Shown: positions 33,336 through 44,185 of the stretch, in pieces
Layout: the number at the start of each line of letters is the position of its first letter
Position numbering within the stretch: the first letter of the stretch is position 1
Source: Actinoplanes oblitus
GTDB taxonomy: Bacteria; Actinomycetota; Actinomycetes; Mycobacteriales; Micromonosporaceae
Assembly: GCF_030252345.1 (NCBI RefSeq)
Contig: NZ_CP126980.1
Location: 705,501 to 769,500, forward strand
DNA length: 64,000 nt
Direction: 5' to 3'
The notes under the pieces: model-generated
What the model saw: only the letters and a program-made list of their open reading frames with translations
Told to the model about the DNA's origin: nothing
Databases searched by the model: none
Made by a program: the position numbers and the translations under genes

Positions 33336-34490
33336 ATGAGTCCGTCCCGCGCTGCCAAGCGGGCCGGCATCGCCGGTGCCGTGGTCGGTGTGGCGGCGGC
33401 CGGGCTGGCCACCGCGTTCGCCGTCGAGCGGGTCCTGGTGCGCCGCTCGGTCAACAAGCCCGGTGACCCCTACGTCGACGAGCCGTTCGGCGACCAGCCG
33501 TTCGACGAGGAGCTGACCGTCACCGCCGCGGACGGCACCGACCTGCACGTCGAGATCGTCAATCCGCGGGTGCGGCCAGCACCGGAGGCGTCCCCCGCAC
33601 CGCCGGCGTCCAGGCGGTGGCTGGGCCGGAAGCAGTCCGGCAGCGCGGCGCCGGTCGGCGCGAGCGGCAAACCGACGATCGTCTTCGTGCACGGCTTCGC
33701 GCTGGACATGGGCACGTTCTACTTCCAGCGCAAGGCGCTGGCCGAGCTCGGCGAGCACCGGCTGGTCTTCTACGACCAGCCCGGCCACGGCCGGTCCTCC
33801 AAACTGCAGTCCGGGACCTATGACATCGCCGCGCTCGGCAGGTCGCTGGCCGCGGTGCTCGACGCGACAGTGCCGGAGGGCCACATCATCCTGGTCGGGC
33901 ACTCGATGGGCGGCATGACGATCATGGCGTTCGCCGAGCAGTTCAAGGAGTGGTTCGGCAACCGGGTCACCGGCGTGGTGCTGATGTCCACCTCGGCCGG
34001 CCTGTTCGACAAGGCCACCCTCGGCGTGACGAACGTGGTGGCCCGGGTCAGCGCGCCGTTCTTCCCGCTCTGGGACAAGGCGGCCAAGCTGGGCGGCGGC
34101 ACCATCGACCGGGCCCGGGTGGCCTCCTCCGACCTGGCCTGGCTGCTCACCCGGCGCTACGGCTTCGGCGACGCGAAACCCAGCCCGTCGCTGGTCACCT
34201 TCGTGGAGAGCATGAATTCGAAGACCTCGGTGGAGACGCTCACCAAGTACCTCAACACGCTCTACCGGCACAGCCGCCTGCCGGCGCTCACCGCGCTGCG
34301 CGGGGTGCCGGTGCTGGTGGTCGTGGGGGACCGGGACTATCTGACCCCGGTGACCCACTCCGAGCAGATCATCCAGCAGTTGCCCCAGGCCGAGCTGCTC
34401 AAGGTGGAGAACAGCGGGCACGTGGTGATGCTGGAGAAGGCCGACGAGGTGAACGCGGCCCTCATCCCATTCCTGGAGAAGATCTCGTGA
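33336..34490 (+). CDS. Membrane-anchored alpha/beta hydrolase
   Basis: A 384-residue protein. An N-terminal hydrophobic segment (AGIAGAVVGVAAAGLATAFAV) could anchor it to the membrane. The alpha/beta-hydrolase core has the oxyanion strand FVHGFALD, the nucleophile elbow VGHSMGGMTI near residue 192 and the catalytic His in NSGHVVMLE near 362. The same gene lies between alr and tsaE in other actinobacteria (compare Rv3423.1 region). The substrate is unknown. ATG with GGGAGGGA upstream; stop overlaps tsaE. Confidence 0.85.
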   Translation: MSPSRAAKRAGIAGAVVGVAAAGLATAFAVERVLVRRSVNKPGDPYVDEPFGDQPFDEELTVTAADGTDLHVEIVNPRVRPAPEASPAPPASRRWLGRKQSGSAAPVGASGKPTIVFVHGFALDMGTFYFQRKALAELGEHRLVFYDQPGHGRSSKLQSGTYDIAALGRSLAAVLDATVPEGHIILVGHSMGGMTIMAFAEQFKEWFGNRVTGVVLMSTSAGLFDKATLGVTNVVARVSAPFFPLWDKAAKLGGGTIDRARVASSDLAWLLTRRYGFGDAKPSPSLVTFVESMNSKTSVETLTKYLNTLYRHSRLPALTALRGVPVLVVVGDRDYLTPVTHSEQIIQQLPQAELLKVENSGHVVMLEKADEVNAALIPFLEKIS

Positions 34491-34936
34491 AGCTGACCAC
34501 CGTCGAGGAGACCAAGGCCTTCGGCCGCCGGCTCGCCGCCGTGCTGCGGCCGGGTGACCTGGTGCTGCTCACCGGCCCGCTGGGGGCCGGCAAGACCGCG
34601 CTGGTGCAGGGTATCGGCGCCGGGCTGGGGGTGCGGGGGCCGATCACCTCGCCCACCTTCGTGATCGCCCGGGTGCATCGGGGGCCGGTGCCGCTGGTGC
34701 ACGCCGACGCGTACCGGCTGGGCGACCGGCCCGACCCGCGTGCCGAGATCGACGACCTGGACCTGGACGCCGCCGCCGACGAGGCGGTCACCGTGGTGGA
34801 GTGGGGCGCCGGGCTGGTCGAGCAGCTGAACGAGGAGTACCTGCTGGTCCGCATCGACCGGCTGGACGACGACACCCGAGTGATCGAACTGGTCCCGCAC
34901 GGCGGCGACTGGGCCCGACGACTGGAGAGAATGTGA
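34487..34936 (+). CDS. tsaE: tRNA t6A37 biosynthesis ATPase TsaE
   Basis: A 149-residue P-loop ATPase that works with TsaB and TsaD in N6-threonylcarbamoyl-adenosine formation on tRNA. Walker A GPLGAGKT is near residue 29, followed by TSPTFVI and a Walker-B-like VEWGAGL. The GTG start overlaps the upstream stop (GTGA), and its own stop overlaps ung. All three partners of the complex are in this window. Confidence 0.93.
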   Translation: MKLTTVEETKAFGRRLAAVLRPGDLVLLTGPLGAGKTALVQGIGAGLGVRGPITSPTFVIARVHRGPVPLVHADAYRLGDRPDPRAEIDDLDLDAAADEAVTVVEWGAGLVEQLNEEYLLVRIDRLDDDTRVIELVPHGGDWARRLERM

Positions 34937-35616
34937 ACCTGACCGAGCTGCTCCCCCCGCAGTGGCGCGCCGAGCTGGCCCCCTTCCTGGACGAGAAGGC
35001 GACCGCCGCGCTCGGCGAGTTCGTCGCCGCGGAGTACGCCGAGCACACCGTCTACCCGCCGGTGGAGGACCTGTTCTCGGCGTACCGGCTGTGCCTGCCG
35101 GAGCAGACCCGGGTGCTGATCCTGGGCCAGGATCCCTACCACGGCGCCGGCCAGGCGCATGGGCTGAGCTTCAGCGTGCGCGACGGCGTCCGGGTGCCGC
35201 CGTCGCTGCGTAACGTCTTCAAGGAGCTGGCCGAGGACGTCAACATCGCCCCGCCCAAGAGCGGCAACCTGACCGGCTGGGCCGAGCAGGGCGTGCTGCT
35301 GCTCAACGCGGTGCTCACGGTCCGCGCCGGCAAGGCCGCCTCGCACGCCAACAAGGGCTGGGAGACGTTCACCGACGCGACCATCCGCGCGCTGAACGAG
35401 CGGACCGAGCGGATCGTCTTCATGCTCTGGGGCAACTACGCGAAGAAGAAGGCCGGCCTGATCACCAACCCGGTGCACGCGGTGCTGGAGGCCGGTCACC
35501 CGAGCCCGATGAACCCGGCCGGGTTCCTCGGCTCGCGGCCGTTCAGCGCGGCCAACAAGGCCCTCGCGGACGGCGGCCGCCCGGTCATCAACTGGGACCC
35601 GCGGCCGGCTGCCTAG
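34933..35616 (+). CDS. ung: Uracil-DNA glycosylase
   Basis: A 227-residue family 1 UDG that removes uracil from DNA. The catalytic Asp is in LGQDPYHGAGQAHGLSFS near residue 60, the uracil-binding LLLNAVLTVR near 120, and the minor-groove loop GHPSPM near 187 with its catalytic His. GTG start overlapping the tsaE stop. Its placement inside the t6A cluster is a local feature. Confidence 0.95.
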   Translation: MNLTELLPPQWRAELAPFLDEKATAALGEFVAAEYAEHTVYPPVEDLFSAYRLCLPEQTRVLILGQDPYHGAGQAHGLSFSVRDGVRVPPSLRNVFKELAEDVNIAPPKSGNLTGWAEQGVLLLNAVLTVRAGKAASHANKGWETFTDATIRALNERTERIVFMLWGNYAKKKAGLITNPVHAVLEAGHPSPMNPAGFLGSRPFSAANKALADGGRPVINWDPRPAA

Positions 35617-35639
35617 CGGGCGCTCGCGAGCCCGGGTTC

Positions 35640-35905
35640 GCGCGTGGCCGCGCGGACCATCGGGACCGGCGGTGGCGCGGGCCGGGGACGGCGGCGGCGC
35701 GGGCCCGACACGGCGGTGGCGCGGGCCGGAAAAGCGGTGGAGCGGGCCCGGCACCGCGACGGCGTGAGCCGGAAACGCGGTGGCGCGGGCCCGGCACGGC
35801 GGTGGTGCGGGCCCGGCACGGCGGTGGTGCGGGCCGGAAACGGCGGTGGCGCGGGCCCCGGCACGGCGGTGGCGCGGGGCCCGGGAAAAACGGTGGCGGC
35901 TGCTC
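35640..35905. repeat. Degenerate GC minisatellite between ung and tsaB
   Basis: About nine imperfect units of CGGCACGGCGGTGGCGCGGGC and variants, spaced about 22-30 bp, fill most of the 359-bp gap. Long Pro/Arg or Gly/Arg frames through it are a by-product of composition. No gene is supported here. Confidence 0.8.
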
Positions 35906-35962
35906 CGGAGCGCGGGCTCGCGGGAGCGGGCGAGGTCCGGGTGGGGGTCGCCGGGCGGAGGC

Positions 35963-35968
35963 TAAGGT
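35963..35968 (+). promoter_or_regulatory. Candidate leaderless -10 box of tsaB
   Basis: TAAGGT with exactly 7 nt to the tsaB GTG; no Shine-Dalgarno. Confidence 0.55.
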
Positions 35969-35975
35969 TTCAGGC

Positions 35976-36632
35976 GTGCTTGTTCTTGCTCTGGACACCG
36001 CCACGCCCGCTTCGACGGCGGCGCTCGTCGAGGTGACCGCCGACGGTCTGTTCGGGGTGGCGGAGAGCCGTACCGTCGATCCCCGCGCGCACGGCGAGAA
36101 GCTGGCGCCGGAGATCGCGGCGGTGCTCGCCGAGGGCGGGTTCCGGCCCCGCGATCTGACGGCGATCGTGGCCGGCCTGGGCCCCGGACCGTTCACCGGC
36201 CTGCGGGTCGGGTTGGCCACCGCCGCGAGCATGGGCCAGGCGCTGGGCATCCCGACCTACGGCGTGTGCTCGCTGGACGCGCTCGGGCGCGCGGCCGGCC
36301 CGGGGCGGGTGCTGATCGCCACGGACGCGCGGCGGCGCGAGGTGTATCACGCGACGTATGCGGACGGCGTACGGGAAATCGGTCCTGATGTCGCGAAGCC
36401 GGCCGATGTCGAGGTGCACGCCGACAGAGCGGCCGGCGAGGGTGCGCTGAAGTATGGCGACATCTTCGGCGTGCCGGTGGAGGAGCACCTGCTTTATCCG
36501 CCCGGCGCCGCGCTGGTGGCGATCGCCGCCGACCGGGTCCGGGCCGGGGCGCCCGGTGAGATCCTGACGCCGCTCTACCTGCGCCGGCCCGACGCCGTCG
36601 AGCCGGCCGGCCGCAAGCCGGTGCTGACGTGA
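35976..36632 (+). CDS. tsaB: tRNA t6A37 biosynthesis protein TsaB
   Basis: A 218-residue actin-like ATPase-fold protein that scaffolds TsaD. It begins VLVLALDTATPAST and has GLGPGPFTGLRVG near residue 68 and a C-terminal YLRRPDAVEP. The GTG at 35976 puts the conserved first strand at the N terminus and is 7 nt from TAAGGT; longer frames run into the upstream repeat. The stop overlaps rimI (GTGA). Confidence 0.93.
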   Translation: MLVLALDTATPASTAALVEVTADGLFGVAESRTVDPRAHGEKLAPEIAAVLAEGGFRPRDLTAIVAGLGPGPFTGLRVGLATAASMGQALGIPTYGVCSLDALGRAAGPGRVLIATDARRREVYHATYADGVREIGPDVAKPADVEVHADRAAGEGALKYGDIFGVPVEEHLLYPPGAALVAIAADRVRAGAPGEILTPLYLRRPDAVEPAGRKPVLT

Positions 36633-37066
36633 GGATCGAGCGGTTCCGCTGGTGGCACATCGACGAGGTGCTGCCGCTGGAGGAGGACCTGTTCGGGGCG
36701 GAGAAGTGGTCGGCCGCGATGTTCTGGAACGAGCTGGCGCAGCGCAACCACTACGTCGTCGCCCTGGAGAACGACGAGGTGGTCGGCTATGCCGGGCTCT
36801 CCATCGTGGACGCGGAGGAGTCCTGGGTGCAGAACATCGCGGTGCGGCGGGACGCGCAGCGACTCGGGATCGGCCGGGCCCTGCTGGAGAATCTGCTGGC
36901 TGAGGCGGAGAAGAACCGGGTGGGGCGGATGCTGCTGGAGGTGGCGGTCGACAATCATCCGGCGCAGAAGCTTTACGCCACCTACGATTTCGAGCCGGTC
37001 GGCATCCGGCGTGGTTACTACCAACCCAGCAACACCGACGCCCTGGTGATGATGCGAGATGCGTGA
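36629..37066 (+). CDS. rimI: Ribosomal-protein-alanine N-acetyltransferase RimI
   Basis: A 145-residue GNAT acetyltransferase. It starts RIERFRWWHIDEVLPLEEDLFG, as in RimI, and has the acetyl-CoA loop VRRDAQRLGIGRALLE near residue 72 and EVAVDNHPAQKLY. It acetylates N-terminal Ala of S18 and possibly other proteins. GTG overlapping the tsaB stop. The sequence just after its stop is a decayed copy of the RimI-end/TsaD-start junction. Confidence 0.92.
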   Translation: MRIERFRWWHIDEVLPLEEDLFGAEKWSAAMFWNELAQRNHYVVALENDEVVGYAGLSIVDAEESWVQNIAVRRDAQRLGIGRALLENLLAEAEKNRVGRMLLEVAVDNHPAQKLYATYDFEPVGIRRGYYQPSNTDALVMMRDA

Positions 37067-37140
37067 CCGGTTCCTGGTTCTCGGGTCCGAGGCCACCTGC
37101 TTCCTGATGATGGTGCGAGATGCGTGACGAGCCCCTGGTT
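37054..37140 (+). repeat. 61-bp duplication of the rimI-tsaD junction
   Basis: GCGAGATGCGTGAC occurs at 37054 and 37115. The first copy, read from ATG 37059, gives MRDRFLVLGSEATC and closely parallels the true TsaD start [14 protein letters not shown] at 37120; it then ends in MMVRDA-stop, echoing the RimI end MMRDA-stop. Confidence 0.8.
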
Positions 37141-38172
37141 CTCGGGATCGAGACCTCCTGTGACGAGACCGGCGTCGGGATCGTGCGCGGGCACACGCTG
37201 CTCGCCGACGCGCTGGCGTCCAGTGTGGAGCAGCACGCTCGGTTCGGCGGCGTGGTGCCCGAGGTGGCCAGCCGGGCGCACCTGGAGGCGCTGGTCCCCA
37301 CCATGCGGCGGGCGCTCGACGAGGCCGGCGTCACTCTCGCCGACATCGACGCCATCGCGGTGACCAGCGGCCCCGGCCTGGCCGGCGCCCTGCTGGTCGG
37401 GGTGGCCGCGGCCAAGGGCTACGCGCTCGCCGCCGAGAAGCCGATCTACGGGGTGAACCACCTGGCCGCGCACGTCGCGGTGGACACCCTGGAGCACGGG
37501 CCGCTGCCCGAGCCGGCGATCGCCATGCTGGTCTCCGGGGGGCACTCGTCGCTGCTGCTGGTCGACGACCTGACCGCCGGGGTCACCCCGCTCGGCGCGA
37601 CCATCGACGACGCGGCCGGCGAGGCGTTCGACAAGGTGGCCCGGCTGCTCGGGCTGGGCTTCCCGGGTGGTCCGATCATCGACCGGTCGGCCCGGTCCGG
37701 CGATCCCGCCTCGATCGCCTTCCCGCGCGGCCTGACCGCCCCCAAGGACCAGGCCGAGCACCGGTTCGACTTCTCGTTCTCCGGGCTGAAGACCGCGGTG
37801 GCCCGCTGGGTGGAGGCGCGCGAGCGGGCCGGCGAGCCGGTGCCGGTGGCCGACGTCTCGGCCAGCTTCCAGGAGGCGGTCTGCGACGTGCTCACCGCCA
37901 AGGCGATCGACGCCTGCCTCAGCAACGGGGTGGGCACGCTGGTGATCGGCGGCGGGGTGGCGGCGAACTCGCGGCTGCGGGTGCTCGCCGAGGAGCGCGC
38001 GGCCCGGCACGGGATCGCCGTGCGGGTGCCGCGCCCGCAGCTGTGCACCGACAACGGGGCGATGGTGGCCGCTCTCGGCTCGCACCTGGTCGCCGCCGGG
38101 GTCGCGCCGAGCCGCCTCGACCTGCCGGCGGATTCGTCGATGAGTTTGACCTCGGTCAGCGTGCCGGGGTAG
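37120..38172 (+). CDS. tsaD: tRNA N6-adenosine threonylcarbamoyltransferase TsaD
   Basis: A 350-residue Kae1-family enzyme that transfers the threonylcarbamoyl group to A37 of ANN-decoding tRNAs. It begins [17 protein letters not shown]; the metal-binding His pair is HLAAH near residue 112, and VSGGHSSLL near 133 and [12 protein letters not shown] near 278 are family signatures. ATG 37120 is preceded by GATGGTGCGAG without a clear ribosome site. Synteny matches Rv3419c. Confidence 0.96.
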   Translation: MRDEPLVLGIETSCDETGVGIVRGHTLLADALASSVEQHARFGGVVPEVASRAHLEALVPTMRRALDEAGVTLADIDAIAVTSGPGLAGALLVGVAAAKGYALAAEKPIYGVNHLAAHVAVDTLEHGPLPEPAIAMLVSGGHSSLLLVDDLTAGVTPLGATIDDAAGEAFDKVARLLGLGFPGGPIIDRSARSGDPASIAFPRGLTAPKDQAEHRFDFSFSGLKTAVARWVEARERAGEPVPVADVSASFQEAVCDVLTAKAIDACLSNGVGTLVIGGGVAANSRLRVLAEERAARHGIAVRVPRPQLCTDNGAMVAALGSHLVAAGVAPSRLDLPADSSMSLTSVSVPG

Positions 38173-38181
38173 GAAGCCTGC

Positions 38182-38436
38182 ATGATCGCGCGGATGTGGG
38201 AGGTGCGGGCCTCGCGCAGTGGCTTCGACGAGCTGCTGAGCTGGGTCTGTGACACGGCGGTGCCCTCGGTGGAGGTGCTGCCACAACATGTGTCGAGTGA
38301 CGTCTATTCGTCCACGGATCATCGCATCGTCGTCATCACCAAATGGCGAAACACCCCGGAGAGCCTGCCGGCGCCACCGGAGAAGCTGGTAGCACGCGCT
38401 CCGCACGTCTGGGATTTCACCCCCGTCGATCGCTGA
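38182..38436 (+). CDS. Small protein of unknown function after tsaD
   Basis: An 84-residue protein with alternating strands and a helix (MWEVRASRSGFDELLSWVC, HRIVVITKW, WDFTPVDR). The layout resembles a dimeric alpha-beta barrel of the antibiotic-monooxygenase type, but no catalytic motif is visible. Codon use is that of a real gene. It starts 9 bases after the tsaD stop, with an alternative ATG 12 bases later. Confidence 0.65.
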   Translation: MIARMWEVRASRSGFDELLSWVCDTAVPSVEVLPQHVSSDVYSSTDHRIVVITKWRNTPESLPAPPEKLVARAPHVWDFTPVDR

Positions 38437-38479
38437 GCGGTCGCAGCTTCGGCATCCCGGCTTTACCGTCGGGAGCCTG

Positions 38480-40165
38480 ATGCGCAGACTGCCCGTGGCC
38501 GATCCCGGCCTGCCCGACGCCCGGTCCGCCACTCGATACCTCAGCTGGCTGGTCCGGCGCTCCCGTATGACGATCGTCGTCGCGATAGCGCTCTCGGCCG
38601 CCTGGATGGGATGCCAGTCCCTGGTGCCGGCGATGGTCGGCCGGGCCATCGACGCCGCCGCCGTGCGGGACGGGCGGGCGCTGGCCGGCTGGGGCCTGGC
38701 CCTGCTCGGGCTCGGCGTCGTGCAGGCGCTGACCGGGATCACCAGGCATCGGTACTCGGTGGCGAACTGGCTCGGTGCGGGATTCCGTACCGTGCAGGTC
38801 ACCGTGCGCCGGGCGAACCAGCTCGGTGCCGCGCTCCCGGGCCGACTGGAGGCCGGTGAGGTGGTGGCGATCGGCACGTCCGACATCAACCACATCGGCG
38901 GTGCCGTCGACGTCGCCGCGCGGGGCACCGGCGCGCTGCTCGCTGTCACCACGGTCACCGTGCTGCTGCTGCACACGTCGATCCCGCTCGGGCTGGTGGT
39001 GCTGCTCGGCGTACCGCTCCTGATGATCGTCGTGGGTGGACTGATCCGGCCGCTGCACCGGCGCCAGCAGGTCTACCGTGAACAGCAGGGCCGGCTCACC
39101 GGGCGGGCCGCCGACCTGGTCACCGGGCTGCGCGTGCTGCGCGGCGTGGGCGGCGAGGAGGTCATGGTGGCGCGCTACCGGGAACAGTCGCAGGCGCTGC
39201 GCGCCGCCGGGGTGCACACCGCCTCGGTGGAGTCCCTCCTGGAGTCGGCGCAGGTGCTGCTCCCCGGCGCCTTCCTGGTCCTGCTCACCTGGCTGGGTGC
39301 CCGGTTCGCGGCCGGCAACCGGATCACCGTCGGGCAGCTGGTCTCGTTCTACGCCTACGCCGCCTTCCTGGTGGCGCCGTTGCGGCAGCTCACCGACTCG
39401 ATCGACAAGCTGACCCGGGGGCACGTGTCGGCCCGCCGGGTGGTCGGCATGCTGCGGCTGCCACGGGAGCTGGCGGATCCGCCCGACCCGTTACCGGCGC
39501 CGGACGGCGACCTGGCCGACCCGGAGTCCGGGGTCCGCGTCGCGACCGGCCGGCTGACAGCGATCGTCGCGGAGGATCCGGCGGACACCGCCCGGGTCGC
39601 CGACCGGCTCGGCCGGTACGCCGACGGCGCCACCCTGGGCGGTGTGCCGCTCGCCGCCCTGCCGCTCGCCGTGGTGCGCCGGCGGATCCTGGTGGCCGAG
39701 AACGACGCCCGGCTCTTCTCCGGCCGGCTCCGGTCCGATCTGGACCCCGAGCACAGCGGCCGGCTCGCCGCCGCCCTGGAGGCGGCCGCCGCACAGGACA
39801 TCGTGGACGGACTGCCGCGCGGCCTGGACACCGTGGTCGCCGAGCGCGGCCGGTCCTTCTCCGGCGGCCAGCAGCAACGCCTGCGACTGGCCCGGGCGCT
39901 GGTCGCCGATCCGGAGATCCTCATCCTGGTGGAACCGACGAACGCGGTCGACGCGCACACCGAGGCCCGGATCGCCGAGCGGATCACCGCGTTCCGGGCC
40001 GGGCGCACCACTGTCGTCTGCACCTCCAGCCCGCTCGTGCTGGGCCACGCCGACCGGGTGCTCTATCTGGAGCGGGGCCGGGTGGTGGCCGCCGGCACCC
40101 ACCACGAGCTGCTGGAATCCGAACCGCGGTACGCCCGCGTGGTGCTCCGTGAGGAGCCGACGTGA
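38480..40165 (+). CDS. ABC exporter half-transporter with degenerate ATP site
   Basis: A 561-residue protein with six membrane helices (to about 320) and an ABC ATPase domain. The domain lost Walker A: where GxxGxGKS is expected it reads VAEDPADTARVAD. Walker B is ILILVEPTNA with Val in place of the Asp, and the switch His is replaced in CTSSPLVLGH. The signature SFSGGQQQR is intact. This pairs with the next protein, which keeps Walker A and B but has a degenerate signature, so one composite site is canonical and the other dead. The substrate is unknown. GTGA overlap with the partner. Confidence 0.9.
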   Translation: MRRLPVADPGLPDARSATRYLSWLVRRSRMTIVVAIALSAAWMGCQSLVPAMVGRAIDAAAVRDGRALAGWGLALLGLGVVQALTGITRHRYSVANWLGAGFRTVQVTVRRANQLGAALPGRLEAGEVVAIGTSDINHIGGAVDVAARGTGALLAVTTVTVLLLHTSIPLGLVVLLGVPLLMIVVGGLIRPLHRRQQVYREQQGRLTGRAADLVTGLRVLRGVGGEEVMVARYREQSQALRAAGVHTASVESLLESAQVLLPGAFLVLLTWLGARFAAGNRITVGQLVSFYAYAAFLVAPLRQLTDSIDKLTRGHVSARRVVGMLRLPRELADPPDPLPAPDGDLADPESGVRVATGRLTAIVAEDPADTARVADRLGRYADGATLGGVPLAALPLAVVRRRILVAENDARLFSGRLRSDLDPEHSGRLAAALEAAAAQDIVDGLPRGLDTVVAERGRSFSGGQQQRLRLARALVADPEILILVEPTNAVDAHTEARIAERITAFRAGRTTVVCTSSPLVLGHADRVLYLERGRVVAAGTHHELLESEPRYARVVLREEPT

Positions 40166-41958
40166 CCCACGCGCTACCGGTCGCCAGCCGCACCCAGGCC
40201 TGGCGGTACGCCCGATCGCTGTTCCGCGCCCACCCCGGCGTGTTCCGCGCCACCGTGGGCCTGCACCTGCTCGCCGCGCTGGCCGGGCTGGCCGGTCCCC
40301 GGCTGCTCGGCGAGCTGGTGCAGGCGGTGCAGGCCGGGACGAACCCGGCTCGGCTGGACCGGCTGGCCGGCACGCTCGCGCTGTTCGTGCTGCTGCAGGC
40401 GGTGCTGATCCGGTACGCCTATCTCGCCTCCGCCCGGCTCGGTGAGCAGGTGCTGGCCCGGCTGCGGGAGGAGTTCATCGCCCGGGTGCTGACGCTGCCC
40501 CTGAGCACCGTTGAGTCGACGCGGACCGGGGATTTGCTGACGCGTACCACCCGGGACGTGGACGCGCTCTCCAAGTGCGTCCGGCTGGCCGTGCCGGAGA
40601 CCACCATCGCGCTGCTCACCGGCGGTCTGGTGGTGGTCGCCCTGATCGCGGTGGACCCGGTGCTGGCCGCCCCGCTGCTGGTCGGCGTGCCGATCACGGT
40701 GGCCGGCACCCGGTGGTACGTGCGCCGTGCCCCGTCCGGCTACCTGCGGCAGAACGCCGCGTACTCGGAGGTGACCGACGGGCTCACCGAGACGGTCGAG
40801 GGGGCCCGGACGGTGGAGGCGCTGGGGCGGCAGGGGCAGCGGGTGGCGCGTACCGACCGGGACCTGTACCGGTCCTGGCGGGCCGAGCGGTACACGCTGT
40901 TCCTGCGTACCGTCTGGTGGCCGGTGATCGAGATCAGTTACGTGATCCCGATGGTGCTGACCCTGCTCACCGGCGGCGTGATGTACCTGCGCGGCACCGT
41001 CACCCTGGGCCAGCTGACCGCCGCCGTGGTCTACGTCCAGCAGCTGATCCACCCGCTGGACCGGTTGCTCTCCTGGCTGGACGAGCTGCAGGTGGGCGCG
41101 GCGTCGCTGGTCCGGCTGCTCGGGGTGGCCGACGCGCCGCAGCGGTCCCGGCGGGACGCGCCGCCGCCGGACGGCACCCAACTGGAGGTACGCGGCGTGC
41201 GGTTCGCTTACGTCGAGGGGCGCGAGGTGCTGCACGGTGTCGACCTGACCCTCCGGCCCGGCGAGCGGCTCGCCGTGGTCGGCCCGTCCGGCGCCGGGAA
41301 ATCCACACTGGGCCGGCTGCTGGCCGGCATCCACCAGCCCACCGAGGGCAGCGTCACGGTGGGCGGGGTGCCGCTCGCCGAGCTCTCCCCGGACCGGTTG
41401 CGGGCCGAGGTGGCGCTGGTCAGCCAGGAGCACCACGTCTTCGTCGGCACGCTGCGGGACAACGTGGCGATGGCCCGGCCGCGGGCGCCGGAGCCGGACA
41501 TCCGGACCGCCCTGGCCGCGGTGCACGCGCTGGAGTGGGCGGACGGGCTCCCGGACGGGCTGGACACCCTGATCGGCGACGGCGGGCTGCCGGTGACCGC
41601 CGCGCAGGCGCAGCAGGTGGCGCTGGCCCGGCTGATCCTCGCCGACCCGCACACGCTGGTGCTGGACGAGGCGACGGCGCTGCTCGACCCGCGGGCGGCG
41701 CGGGACCTGGAGCGGTCGCTGGCGGCGGTGGTGCACGGGCGGACGGTGGTGGCGATCGCGCACCGGCTGTTCTCGGCGCACGACGCGGACCGGGTGGCGG
41801 TGGTGGAGGACGGGCGGATCACCGAGCTGGGGTCGCACGACGAGCTGGTCGCGGCGAACGGGTCGTACGCGGCGCTGTGGCGTGAGTGGCAGGGCGAGGC
41901 GCCGGAGAAACCCCCGGACACGGCGAGGGCGCGCCCCCGGGAGGACGCGCCCTTGTGA
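40162..41958 (+). CDS. ABC exporter half-transporter, catalytic partner
   Basis: A 598-residue type IV exporter subunit: six membrane helices to about 310 and an ATPase with Walker A GPSGAGKST near residue 375, Q-loop LVSQEHH, Walker B LVLDEATALLD and switch His in AIAHRL. The signature is degenerate (VTAAQAQQ instead of LSGGQ). Together with the upstream subunit it forms a heterodimer with one hydrolysing site. GTG start overlaps the upstream stop. It converges on groEL with 9 bp between the stops. Confidence 0.92.
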   Translation: MTHALPVASRTQAWRYARSLFRAHPGVFRATVGLHLLAALAGLAGPRLLGELVQAVQAGTNPARLDRLAGTLALFVLLQAVLIRYAYLASARLGEQVLARLREEFIARVLTLPLSTVESTRTGDLLTRTTRDVDALSKCVRLAVPETTIALLTGGLVVVALIAVDPVLAAPLLVGVPITVAGTRWYVRRAPSGYLRQNAAYSEVTDGLTETVEGARTVEALGRQGQRVARTDRDLYRSWRAERYTLFLRTVWWPVIEISYVIPMVLTLLTGGVMYLRGTVTLGQLTAAVVYVQQLIHPLDRLLSWLDELQVGAASLVRLLGVADAPQRSRRDAPPPDGTQLEVRGVRFAYVEGREVLHGVDLTLRPGERLAVVGPSGAGKSTLGRLLAGIHQPTEGSVTVGGVPLAELSPDRLRAEVALVSQEHHVFVGTLRDNVAMARPRAPEPDIRTALAAVHALEWADGLPDGLDTLIGDGGLPVTAAQAQQVALARLILADPHTLVLDEATALLDPRAARDLERSLAAVVHGRTVVAIAHRLFSAHDADRVAVVEDGRITELGSHDELVAANGSYAALWREWQGEAPEKPPDTARARPREDAPL

Positions 41959-41967
41959 GACAACCGG

Positions 41968-43698
<1,731 letters not shown>

Positions 43699-44013
43699 TT
43701 ACTTCTCGATGACCGCGAGGACGTCGCGGGCGGAGAGCACCAGGTACTCCTCACCGGCGTACTTGACCTCGGTGCCGCCGTACTTCGAGTAGAGGACCAC
43801 GTCGCCGACCTTGACGTCGAGCGGGACGCGGTTGCCCTTGTCGTCGATCCGGCCGGGGCCGACGGCGAGGACGGTGCCCTCCTGCGGCTTCTCCTTCGCG
43901 GTGTCGGGGATCACGATGCCCGACGCCGTGGTGGTCTCCGCCTCGTTCGCCTGGACCACGATGCGGTCCTCGAGCGGCTTGATCGCAACCTTGGTCGCGG
44001 TAGTCACGGGCAT
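43699..44013 (-). CDS. groES: Co-chaperonin GroES
   Basis: A 104-residue 10-kDa co-chaperonin: [13 protein letters not shown] at the start, the mobile loop [29 protein letters not shown] and [16 protein letters not shown] 44013 has AGGAGGGT upstream; the longer frame to 44043 lacks a ribosome site. First gene of the groES-groEL1 operon. Confidence 0.96.
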   Translation of the reverse strand: MPVTTATKVAIKPLEDRIVVQANEAETTTASGIVIPDTAKEKPQEGTVLAVGPGRIDDKGNRVPLDVKVGDVVLYSKYGGTEVKYAGEEYLVLSARDVLAVIEK

Positions 44014-44140
44014 ACCCTCCTGGGTACAGGTTTCGCCGGCCATGAAACAGGCCGGTCAGATGCCTCATGCCACCGGGCGGGGCCGTCGTCGCGGGTGCCG
44101 GTCCGCCTGGTGCCTAACCGCCACGAGCAAGCCCGGGCGG

Positions 44141-44167
44141 CTGGCACCCTCATGTTGAGAGTGCTAA
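44141..44167 (-). promoter_or_regulatory. CIRCE element 1 (HrcA operator)
   Basis: CTGGCACCC, N9, GAGTGCTAA. The right arm is a perfect match to the CIRCE consensus TTAGCACTC-N9-GAGTGCTAA; the left arm matches 6 of 9. It lies about 130 bp before groES. Confidence 0.8.
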
Positions 44168-44185
44168 TCGGAGATTATGCCGGAA

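Noticed and set aside
35588..36250. A Pro/Arg-rich minus-strand frame over the ung-tsaB gap
   Set aside because: It arises from the GC minisatellite and is antisense to tsaB.
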